A DNA stretch of 58,801 bases, taken from Acidimicrobiales bacterium (GTDB taxonomy: Bacteria; Actinomycetota; Acidimicrobiia; Acidimicrobiales; JAUJNH01). Positions within the stretch are counted from its first letter, which is position 1. Each line of letters opens with the position of its first letter. A model generated the notes under the pieces. That model was given only the letters and a program-made list of their open reading frames with translations, searched no databases and was not told where the DNA came from. Below are positions 17,361-24,409 of the stretch, in pieces. The DNA lies in assembly GCA_030448245.1 (NCBI GenBank), contig JAUJNH010000001.1, positions 220,143 through 278,943 of the forward strand, written 5' to 3'. The position numbers were made by a program, and so were the translations under genes.

Positions 17361-18164
17361 ATGCGCGCCACCCGCTGGTCCCTCCTGGTTGCAGTCGTCA
17401 CGCTGATCGCGGCCTGCTCGTCAGGCGGGGTCGAGGTGACGATGCCGGAGCCTCCGCCGGTGACGGCGCCCGCCGACGTGGCCGAGCCGGCGGTCGCCGA
17501 TGCCGTGACCGAGCCGCCCGCCCCGGCGGCGGAGCCCCAGGCGGTGGCCGAGCTGCCCGCCCCCTCACCCGACGAGGCGCCGGCCGCGGCCGAGGACGAC
17601 CCGGTCCCGCTGGGCGCCGCCCCGCGAGCCCCGGTTGGCCGGACCGGGGCGCCCGCGGCCGGCGGCGTGCAGGCCGCCCACGCCGCCCCAGCCCGCAGGG
17701 CGCAGCCCACCGGCCGCATCGAGATCCCCGCCATCGGGCTCAACCACGCCACCTACGAGGGCATCGACCTGGCGACGATCGACAACGGGCCGAGCCACTG
17801 GCCGGGCACCCCGCTGCCGGGCCAGCAGGGGAACACCGTGTTCCCCGGCCACCGCACCACGCACAGCCGGCCGTTCTGGGACATGGACCGGCTGGTCCCC
17901 GGCAACGAGGTGATCTTCTCGAACTCGACCGGGCGGTTCACCTACCGGGTGCGGGAGGTCTTCATCGTCAACGCGAACGAGACCTGGGTCGTGAACAACA
18001 CCCCGGACGCCACCTTCACGATCATCGCCTGCCACCCCAAGGGCAGCGCCCGCCAGCGCATCGTGGCCAAGGGGAACCTGGTGAGCGCGCCCCTGGCGCC
18101 GCCGGCGCCCCCGAAGCCGGCACCCACCCCGACCACCCGGCAGAAGTTCCTGGGCATCCTCTGA
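17361..18164 (+). CDS. Class E-like sortase with lipoprotein signal
   Basis: A 267-residue exported transpeptidase homolog. The N-terminus is a lipoprotein signal with LIAAC (Cys19), followed by a 95-residue Pro/Ala/Glu-rich linker. The sortase domain begins near residue 117 (GRIEIPAIGLNHATYEGID). The catalytic set is complete: His164 in FPGHRTTH, Cys224 in IIACHP and Arg233. The dipeptide and spacing fit the class D/E sortases of actinobacteria, which attach proteins with LAxTG-type signals or act as housekeeping sortases. Most sortases are anchored by a transmembrane helix, so lipid anchoring would be unusual. No LPxTG-like substrate gene is seen in the window. Confidence 0.9.
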   Translation: MRATRWSLLVAVVTLIAACSSGGVEVTMPEPPPVTAPADVAEPAVADAVTEPPAPAAEPQAVAELPAPSPDEAPAAAEDDPVPLGAAPRAPVGRTGAPAAGGVQAAHAAPARRAQPTGRIEIPAIGLNHATYEGIDLATIDNGPSHWPGTPLPGQQGNTVFPGHRTTHSRPFWDMDRLVPGNEVIFSNSTGRFTYRVREVFIVNANETWVVNNTPDATFTIIACHPKGSARQRIVAKGNLVSAPLAPPAPPKPAPTPTTRQKFLGIL

Positions 18165-18178
18165 TCCCCTCCTGAGCC

Positions 18179-18742
18179 CTAGTCCTCCTCGGGCTCGCGC
18201 TCCCGGCGCCTGTTCAAGAGGATGGCGATGCTCAGCACCAGCAGCAGGAACGAGATGGTGCCGATCCCGAGCATGGCCGACTCGAACCTCTCCTTGTCCT
18301 TGCCCAGGTCCTCCTTGGCCCCGATGCCGAGGACGACGACCTCCTTGATCGAGGCGATGATCCCGACCAGCAGGAACGGCTCGGCGACGATCGCCCGCTG
18401 GTTCATCGTCTCGCGGGTGGCGGCCAGCAACTCGATCAGGATGAAGACGAGGAGCAGCGTGTCGAGGACGTCGCGAATGGCGGCGGCGACACCGTCCTCG
18501 ACCGACGTGACCAGGTCGTAGGCGGCCTGGCCGAGGAGCGTGAGGGCGGCACCGAACAGGACCACGCTGACCAGGCAGTAGATGATGTTCTCGGCGACCT
18601 GGAGGACCCGGTTGATGATCCTCGGTGCCTTCTCGTCGGGATCGACGTCCTCGGTGTCCCCGGTCGGGCTCTCGTTCTCGTTCTCGTTCTCGTTCTCGTT
18701 CTCGCTCGGAGCCTGCCCGCCGGCATCTTGGGTCTCGGTCAC
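18179..18742 (-). CDS. PsiE-like four-helix membrane protein with Glu-Asn repeat
   Basis: From GTG 18742 this is a 187-residue protein. The N-terminal 40 residues are acidic and contain an (Asn-Glu)n run encoded by a hexanucleotide repeat. Four hydrophobic helices follow: IIYCLVSVVLFGAALTLLG, VLDTLLLVFILIELLA, an AEPFLLVGIIASIKEVVV segment, and the C-terminal MLGIGTISFLLLVLSIAILL. This pattern resembles the phosphate-starvation-inducible PsiE family; the function is unknown. An upstream ATG at 18841 would extend into the hisS promoter. I prefer 18742 because CAGAAT lies 8 nt upstream on the minus strand. It converges on the sortase gene and diverges from hisS. Confidence 0.8.
   Translation of the reverse strand: MTETQDAGGQAPSENENENENENESPTGDTEDVDPDEKAPRIINRVLQVAENIIYCLVSVVLFGAALTLLGQAAYDLVTSVEDGVAAAIRDVLDTLLLVFILIELLAATRETMNQRAIVAEPFLLVGIIASIKEVVVLGIGAKEDLGKDKERFESAMLGIGTISFLLLVLSIAILLNRRREREPEED
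18671..18700. repeat. (CTCGTT)5 hexanucleotide repeat inside the PsiE-like gene
   Basis: Five exact copies of CTCGTT, flanked by imperfect copies. On the minus strand it encodes alternating Asn and Glu. Six-base units change length without frameshift, so copy number can vary harmlessly. Confidence 0.95.
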
Positions 18743-18750
18743 GGATGGGC

Positions 18751-18756
18751 ATTCTG
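18751..18756 (-). promoter_or_regulatory. CAGAAT -10-like element of the PsiE-like gene
   Basis: On the minus strand CAGAAT ends 8 nt before GTG 18742. It lies about 60 bp from the divergent hisS element. Confidence 0.4.
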
Positions 18757-18814
18757 GCCGATCGGACCCGTCGGACCCGAGCCGGAGGCCCCCGACCCGT
18801 TCGTTGTGCCGGGC

Positions 18815-18820
18815 TACCGT
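18815..18820 (+). promoter_or_regulatory. TACCGT -10-like element of hisS
   Basis: TACCGT ends 10 nt before ATG 18831, with no Shine-Dalgarno between. Confidence 0.5.
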
Positions 18821-18830
18821 CGCCCCCGCC

Positions 18831-20141
18831 ATGCCCGCCATCCAGCCGAGGACCCTGAAAGGCTTCCGCGACTTCCCGCCCGCCCTCGCCCTCGTGCGCG
18901 AGCGGATGGTGGACGTCGCCAGGGCCGTCTACCGGTCCTACGGCTTCGCCCCGATCGACACGCCGGCGCTCGAGCTGGCCGAGGTCCTGCTGGCCAAGCT
19001 GGATCCAGGGGCCGAGATAGCCCGGCAGCTGTACCGGTTCGTGGACAACGGCGGGCGGGACGTGGCCCTGCGGTTCGACCTGACGGTGCCGCTGGCCCGC
19101 TTCGCGGCCATGCACGTGCAGGACCTCGGGGTCCCGTTCAAGCGCTACCACATCGGGCCGGTGTGGCGGGGGGAGAACACCCAGGCCGGCCGCTACCGGG
19201 AGTTCCTGCAGTGCGACTTCGACACCATCGGCACCACCTCGTCGGCGGCCGACATCGAGGTCGCGCTCGTCATCCACGACCTGCTCGTCGCCCTCGGCTT
19301 CGAGCGCTTCACGGTGCGGGTGAGCGACCGCCACGTCCTCGCCGGCATCGTCGAGGTCCTCGGCGTCGGCGACCGCACCGGCGGCGTGCTCCGGTCGGTC
19401 GACAAGCTGGCCAAGCAGGGTCCGGACGCGGTGCACGCCGAGCTGGTCGACGTCGTCGGGCTGACCAGCGGCCAGGCGGCCGACGTGCTGGACGCCGCCA
19501 GCAGCGACCTCGACGCCGTCGTCGAGCGTTTCGGTGCCTCGGACCGGGTCGCCGGCGGGGCTGCGAGGCTGCGCGAGCTGCTCGAGGTGGCGGCTGCCGT
19601 CGGCATCCCCGACGGGCGCCTGGCCGTCGACCTGTCGATCAGCCGGGGCCTCGACTACTACACGGGCACCGTGTACGAGACGTTCCTGGCCGACCTTCCC
19701 ACGATCGGCAGCGTCTGCTCGGGCGGCCGCTACGACGACCTGGCCGGCCTCTACACCAACCAGTCGCTCCCGGGTGTGGGCGCCAGCCTGGGGCTCGACC
19801 GGCTGCTGGCGGCCATGGAGGAGCTGGGCATGCTGGGGGCCGAGACCACCGGTGCCCCCGTGCTGTTCGTGCGCTTCCCGGGTGTCGCCCTCGCCGACCT
19901 CCACGGCCTGGCTGCCGACGTCCGCCGCTCGGGTGTCGGGGCCGAGGTCTACCCCGACGTCAAGAAGGTCGGCGCCCAGCTGCAGCTGGCCGAGCGGCGG
20001 GGGGCCCGAGTCGCCGTCCTGGCCGGCCCGGCCGAGCTGGCAACAGGCGTGGTGAAGGTCAAGGACCTGGCGTCGCGCACCGAGGCCGCCGTGCCCCGGT
20101 CGGCGCTGGTCAGCGAGGTGAGGAGGGTCATGGGTGGCTGA
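18831..20141 (+). CDS. hisS: Histidine--tRNA ligase
   Basis: A 436-residue class II synthetase. It starts PRTLKGFRDFPP; motif 2 region is ALRFDLTVPLARF; the histidine-binding loop is SRGLDYYTGTVYE; motif 3 is in GVGASLGLDRLLAAME. GGRYDDLAGLY is also typical. A C-terminal anticodon-binding domain (VLFVRFPGV onward, YPDVKKVGAQLQLAERRGAR) shows it is a true HisRS and not the HisZ paralog. ATG 18831 is chosen because it begins the conserved N-terminus; longer in-frame extensions cross the promoter. aspS starts inside its stop region. Confidence 0.96.
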   Translation: MPAIQPRTLKGFRDFPPALALVRERMVDVARAVYRSYGFAPIDTPALELAEVLLAKLDPGAEIARQLYRFVDNGGRDVALRFDLTVPLARFAAMHVQDLGVPFKRYHIGPVWRGENTQAGRYREFLQCDFDTIGTTSSAADIEVALVIHDLLVALGFERFTVRVSDRHVLAGIVEVLGVGDRTGGVLRSVDKLAKQGPDAVHAELVDVVGLTSGQAADVLDAASSDLDAVVERFGASDRVAGGAARLRELLEVAAAVGIPDGRLAVDLSISRGLDYYTGTVYETFLADLPTIGSVCSGGRYDDLAGLYTNQSLPGVGASLGLDRLLAAMEELGMLGAETTGAPVLFVRFPGVALADLHGLAADVRRSGVGAEVYPDVKKVGAQLQLAERRGARVAVLAGPAELATGVVKVKDLASRTEAAVPRSALVSEVRRVMGG

Positions 20142-21900
20142 GGTGACAGGGCACGAGCCAGCCGGACCGCTGGGGCCGTCGACGGCGCTGCGGACCGACC
20201 ACTGCGGCACCCTGGCCGCCGCCGACGCCGGCCGCCAGGTGACCCTGTGCGGATGGGTGGCCCGCCGCCGCGAGCACGGCGAGCACCTCGCCTTTGTCGA
20301 CCTGCGCGACCACACCGGGGTGATCCAGTGCGTGGTCGACGGCGCGGCCGAGCTGCGGGCCGAGTGGGTGGTGCGGATCAGCGGGACGGTTCGGCTGCGG
20401 CCCGAGGGGGCTGGCAACCCGGGCATCGCCACCGGCGAGGTCGAGGTGGGTGACGCGCTGGTCGAGGTCCTGTCGGCGGCCGAGCCGCCGCCGTTCTCCC
20501 TCGACGAGCGGGGCCCGGCCACCGACGAGGCCATCCGCCTCAAGCACCGCTACGTCGACCTGCGGCGCGAGCGCATGCAGCGCAACCTTCGGCTGCGGTC
20601 GGTGGTGAACGGCGCCATCCGCCGGGCCATGGACGACCAGGGCTTCGTCGAGGTCGAGACGCCGATGCTCATGGCCTCCACGCCTGAGGGCGCCCGGGAC
20701 TTCCTGGTGCCGTCGCGCCTGAAGCCGGGATCGTTCTATGCCCTGCCGCAGTCACCCCAGCTGTTCAAGCAGCTGTCGATGGTCGGCGGCGTCGACCGCT
20801 ACTACCAGATCGCCCGCTGCATGCGCGACGAGGACCTGCGGGCCGATCGCCAGCTCGAGTTCACCCAGCTCGACGCCGAGATGAGCTTCGGCTCGCAGGA
20901 GGACGTCCTGCAGGCCATTTCGCACGCGGTCCGCCAGGCCGGCGCCGCCGCTGGCCGCGACCTGGGGGCCATCGGGCGGATCACCTGGCAGGAGGCTCAG
21001 GACCGCTACGGCTCGGACAAGCCCGACATGCGCTTCGGCCTGGAGCTCGTCGAGCTCACGCCCCTGTTCGCCTCGACGGGCTTCAACGCCTTCCGGGCAC
21101 CGTGCGTGAAGGCCATCGCCGTGCCCGGCGGGGCGTCGCTCGGGCGCGGGCGCACCGACGCCCTCACCGACCTGGCCAAGGGCTTCGGGGCCAAGGGGCT
21201 GGCCTGGCTCAAGCGTCACGCCGCCGGGCCCGAGGGGCTCGAGGGACCGATCCTCAAGTTCCTGTCGGAGGACGAGCGGGCCGGGCTCCCAGGGGAACCG
21301 GGCGATCTCCTCCTCTTCGTGGCCGACGAGCGGCCGCTCGTCAACAAGGTGCTGGGGCTGCTGCGCCTCGAGCTGGGGCGGCCACCGGTGAACGAGGGCG
21401 GGCTGCACGCGGTCTGGGTGGTCGACTTCCCCCTCTTCGACGGTGTCGACGACGCCGGGCACCCGATGGCGGCCCACCACCCGTTCACCATGCCGCACCT
21501 CGAGGACCTCGACCGGCTCGAGGACGACCCGCTCACCGTCCGCTCGCAGGCCTACGACTTGGTCCTGAACGGCTGGGAGCTGGGATCTGGCAGCGTGCGG
21601 ATCCACCGGGCGGACGTGCAGCACCGGGTGTTCCGCCTCCTCGGCATCGGGCCCGACGAGGCCGATCGGAAGTTCGGCTTCCTGCTGGCCGCCTTCCGCT
21701 ACGGCGCCCCGCCCCACGCCGGCTTCGCCTTTGGCATCGACCGGCTCGTGGCCCTCCTGGCCGGCGAGGAGAACATCCGCGAGGTCATCGCCTTCCCCAA
21801 GACCCAGTCCGGCACCGACCCGCTGACCGGGGCCCCCGCGCCCGTCGCCGCCAAGGACCTCGAGATCTACGGCCTCCGACCCCTCCCGCCGCCGACGTAG
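20134..21900 (+). CDS. aspS: Aspartate--tRNA ligase
   Basis: A 588-residue bacterial-type AspRS: N-terminal OB anticodon-binding domain (TLCGWVARRREHGEHLAFVD), class II catalytic domain with RLKHRYVDLRR, LPQSPQLFKQ, RDEDLRADRQLEFTQLD and HAGFAFGIDRLVALLAG, and the bacterial GAD insertion in between. GTG 20134 overlaps the last bases of hisS; AGGAGG at 20121-20126 inside hisS supplies the ribosome binding site. The hisS-aspS pair is common in bacteria. Whether it is discriminating for tRNA-Asp cannot be settled from sequence by eye. Confidence 0.97.
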   Translation: MAEVTGHEPAGPLGPSTALRTDHCGTLAAADAGRQVTLCGWVARRREHGEHLAFVDLRDHTGVIQCVVDGAAELRAEWVVRISGTVRLRPEGAGNPGIATGEVEVGDALVEVLSAAEPPPFSLDERGPATDEAIRLKHRYVDLRRERMQRNLRLRSVVNGAIRRAMDDQGFVEVETPMLMASTPEGARDFLVPSRLKPGSFYALPQSPQLFKQLSMVGGVDRYYQIARCMRDEDLRADRQLEFTQLDAEMSFGSQEDVLQAISHAVRQAGAAAGRDLGAIGRITWQEAQDRYGSDKPDMRFGLELVELTPLFASTGFNAFRAPCVKAIAVPGGASLGRGRTDALTDLAKGFGAKGLAWLKRHAAGPEGLEGPILKFLSEDERAGLPGEPGDLLLFVADERPLVNKVLGLLRLELGRPPVNEGGLHAVWVVDFPLFDGVDDAGHPMAAHHPFTMPHLEDLDRLEDDPLTVRSQAYDLVLNGWELGSGSVRIHRADVQHRVFRLLGIGPDEADRKFGFLLAAFRYGAPPHAGFAFGIDRLVALLAGEENIREVIAFPKTQSGTDPLTGAPAPVAAKDLEIYGLRPLPPPT

Positions 21901-21956
21901 GAGGCGGCTGGCCCTTCGCGGCCGCCGGCACCGGCCCGCCTCGGCCGGCGCTTCTC

Positions 21957-21962
21957 CATACT
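21957..21962 (+). promoter_or_regulatory. CATACT -10-like element
   Basis: CATACT is followed by 6 nt and GTG 21969, a leaderless spacing. Confidence 0.45.
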
Positions 21963-21968
21963 GGTCGG

Positions 21969-22409
21969 GTGACCTATCCCGGCTACGGCCCCCAGTGGCA
22001 GCCGCCGCCCCCCCACTGGCAGCCGCCACCCCCCCAGTGGCAGCCGCCGGTCGACCCGGCGGCTTCCGACACCGCGTACCGCTGGTTCAAGGTCTACGCC
22101 GGGGTGATGACGGCGATCTACGCAGCTGTCGTCGCCCTCGGCATCTTCTTCGCTGCGGTTGACGTCGACGGCGCCTCCGGGGACGTCGTCGAGCAGAGGG
22201 TCAGCGCGGCCATCTATGCCTTCGCAGGGCTGATCGGAGCGGGGGTCCACGCCGTCGGCCTGTTCCTGCCCCGCAAGCCTTGGGCCTGGATCTACGGGAT
22301 CGTGCTCCTCAGCCTCGGACTCACCAGCTGTTGCCTGTGGCCGGCGACCATCCCGCTCCTGATCTGGTGGCTGAAGCCGGAGATGAAGGCGCGCTTCCAC
22401 CGATCCTGA
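21969..22409 (+). CDS. Small membrane protein with WQPPPP repeats
   Basis: 146 residues. The first 30 residues carry an imperfect repeat of W-Q-P-P-P-P (three copies). Then come three to four hydrophobic segments: VYAGVMTAIYAAVVALGIFF, AIYAFAGLIGAGVHAVGLFL and WIYGIVLLSLGLTSC with LWPATIPLLIWWL. A short basic tail (KPEMKARFHRS) ends it. I do not recognise the family. Pro-rich cytoplasmic N-termini followed by a few helices are common among actinobacterial small membrane proteins of unknown role. GTG 21969 is supported by CATACT 6 nt upstream. It lies between aspS and rarA and is likely transcribed alone. Confidence 0.75.
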   Translation: MTYPGYGPQWQPPPPHWQPPPPQWQPPVDPAASDTAYRWFKVYAGVMTAIYAAVVALGIFFAAVDVDGASGDVVEQRVSAAIYAFAGLIGAGVHAVGLFLPRKPWAWIYGIVLLSLGLTSCCLWPATIPLLIWWLKPEMKARFHRS

Positions 22410-22446
22410 GCAGCGGGTGGCTCCGGGTGGTGGGGCGGTCTGCCCG

Positions 22447-22452
22447 TAGGCT
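22447..22452 (+). promoter_or_regulatory. TAGGCT -10-like element of rarA
   Basis: TAGGCT ends 9 nt before ATG 22462. Confidence 0.5.
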
Positions 22453-22461
22453 CACGGAACG

Positions 22462-23738
22462 ATGGACCTGTTCGAGGCGGGGCTGGCCGAGCGGCTCAAG
22501 GCTCGGGGTCCACTGGCCAGCCGGCTCCGCCCCACCACCCTCGACGGCGTCGTCGGCCAGGACCACCTCCTCGGCCCGAAGGGGGCGCTGCGGGCGCTGG
22601 TCGACGCCCGCCGCCTCGGGAGCGTGATCCTGTGGGGTCCGGCGGGCACGGGCAAGACGACCATCGCCCGGCTGCTGGCCGACGCGGTGGGCGCCACCTT
22701 CGAGCCGCTGAGCGCGGTCAGCGCCGGGGTGAAGGACGTGCGCGAGGTCGCCGAGCGGGCCCGGCGGCGGCTGGCCGAGCAGGGCGAGAGCACGATCCTG
22801 TTCCTCGACGAGGTCCATCGCTTCAACAAGGCCCAGCAGGACGCCCTCCTCCCGAGCGTCGAGGACGGCACGTTGACCCTGATCGGCGCCACCACCGAGA
22901 ACCCCTTCTTCGAGGTGAACGGGCCGCTGCTCAGCCGCTCCACCCTCTTCCGCCTCGAGCCGCTCGGCCCCGAGGCTCTGCACGAGCTGCTGCGCCGCGG
23001 GCCTCGACATCGAGGGGGCGAGCATCGATGGCGCGGCCGCCGGCTTCCTCGTCGACCTCGTCGACGGGGACGGCCGGGCGCTGCTCACCACCCTAGAGGT
23101 GGCCGTCGCCGTGGCGGGACCCGACCGTCGGGTGACGCTGGGCGCGGTGGAGCGGGCCCGCACCACGCGCGCGCCCTCACCTACGGCCGGGACGACCACT
23201 ACGACGTCGTCAGCGCCTTTATCAAGAGCATCCGCGGCAGTGACGCCGACGCCGGCCTGTACTGGCTGGCCCGGATGCTCGGCTCGGGTGAGGACCCCCG
23301 CTACGTGGCCCGCCGCCTCGTCATCCTGGCCAGCGAGGACGTCGGCATGGCCGACCCCACCAGCCTGCTGGTGGCGACGGCGGCGGCCTCGGCCGTCGAG
23401 TTCGTCGGCCTCCCCGAGGCCCAGCTGAACCTGGCCCAGGCCGTGGTCCACCTGGCCCAGGCCCCGAAGTCGAACCGGGTCGCCGCCGCGATCTGGGCCG
23501 CCGTGGAGGATGTGCGCAGCCGCCCCAAGGGCCCGGTCCCCGCCCACCTGCGCGACGCCCACTACCGGGGGCCACCTCGATCGGCCACGGCCAGGGCTAT
23601 GCCTACCCGCACGACGACCCGCGAGGCTGGGTTTCCCAGGTCTACCGACCCGACGAGGTGGCCGACCGGACCTACTACGAGCCCTCGCAGCACGGCTTCG
23701 AGGCCGATGTCGCCGCTCGCACGGCCGAGCGCTCCTGA
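22462..23738 (+). pseudogene. rarA: Replication-associated recombination protein A (RarA/MgsA), interrupted by three apparent frameshifts
   Basis: An AAA+ ATPase of the RarA/MgsA/WRNIP1 family acting at stalled forks. The N-terminal part is normal: [18 protein letters not shown], Walker [10 protein letters not shown], Walker [10 protein letters not shown], and [11 protein letters not shown]. Near 22995-23003 the conserved reading moves to the next frame ([13 protein letters not shown]...[13 protein letters not shown]), returns near 23155-23178 ([35 protein letters not shown]), and shifts again at about 23569 ([17 protein letters not shown]...) to end at TGA 23736-23738. The domain content is complete across the three frames and all three shifts lie in G/C runs, so sequencing error is plausible; true inactivation cannot be excluded. 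A straight translation would give a 513-residue chimera that runs on wrongly to 24003. Confidence 0.85.
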
Positions 23739-24101
23739 TGGGGACCGCCTTCGCCGCGGGCGCCGCCGCCCTCCTCGCCGTCGTGGCGGTCGTCGCCGTC
23801 GTGGCCCTCGTCGCCGTGTCCCGCCGGGCCGCGGGCGCTCGAGGTGGCCGAGGACCAGCTGCGCCTGCTGCGGGCCGCGGGCGAGGCCGAGCTCGACGCA
23901 GCCGGCCGCGCCGCCGGCGAGCGGCTGGACCTGGCGGTGGCTCGCGCCGAAGCCGCGGTGGCCGCCGCCGAGACGGCAGCCCGGATCGCGGACGCCGCCC
24001 TGACCGCCCCCGTGGTGAAGGCGCGGGCGTGGGCCGCCGGCACCACGGCCGCGGCCCGGACCCTGCGCGACCGGCGGGCCCTCCGCAGCGGGAGCGACTG
24101 A
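23738..24101 (+). CDS. Small membrane-anchored coiled-coil protein (DUF948-like), one apparent frameshift
   Basis: ATG 23738 overlaps the rarA stop (TGATG). The first frame encodes [21 protein letters not shown], a hydrophobic helix ending at SRRAAG. From about 23835 the sensible reading moves by one base to [19 protein letters not shown], an Ala/Glu/Arg-rich helix that runs to the TGA at 24099-24101. One extra G in the gcgggcgctc stretch would explain it. The combination of one N-terminal helix and a coiled coil, placed between rarA and alaS, matches the DUF948-type gene common at this position in actinobacteria (recalled synteny, not tested). The function is unknown. Confidence 0.6.
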
Positions 24102-24397
24102 TGTTCCGGCGCGGGTTCTGGATGGCCGCGGGAGCCGCCACCGGGATCTGGATGGTGCTGAAGGTCCAGCGGGCCGCCGCCCGCCTCACGCCGTCGGGCG
24201 CCGCGCAGCAGGCCCGCAGCCACGTCCGCCACCTCCGCAACGACGTCGCCGCCGCGCTGGCCGAGGGGCGACGGGCCAAGCGGGCCACCGAGTCCGAGCT
24301 GCGCCAGGCATCGCGCCTCCGGCCCGCCATCGACGTGGCGGTGGCCTCGGCCCTACCGGTCGCCCAGCCACCTGAGAAGTCTCGGGGGCCCCGGTAA
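24101..24397 (+). CDS. Small hypothetical protein before alaS
   Basis: 98 residues starting at ATG 24101, which overlaps the previous TGA. It begins [19 protein letters not shown], a short hydrophobic helix, and continues as an Ala/Arg-rich helical segment. Actinobacterial genomes often have a small protein of this kind (DUF6167-like) directly upstream of alaS; the link is by position and general composition only. It is likely co-expressed with the preceding gene. It ends 12 bp before alaS. Confidence 0.65.
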   Translation: MFRRGFWMAAGAATGIWMVLKVQRAAARLTPSGAAQQARSHVRHLRNDVAAALAEGRRAKRATESELRQASRLRPAIDVAVASALPVAQPPEKSRGPR

Positions 24398-24400
24398 CCT
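24395..24400 (+). promoter_or_regulatory. TAACCT -10-like element of alaS
   Basis: TAACCT ends 9 nt before ATG 24410 and overlaps the stop region of the previous gene. Confidence 0.5.
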
Positions 24401-24409
24401 CGGGGCCTC

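Noticed and set aside
22462..24003. A single 513-residue continuous open frame as the rarA product
   Set aside because: Its middle and last parts are Arg/Pro-rich nonsense, while the conserved RarA sequence lies in other frames at those places.
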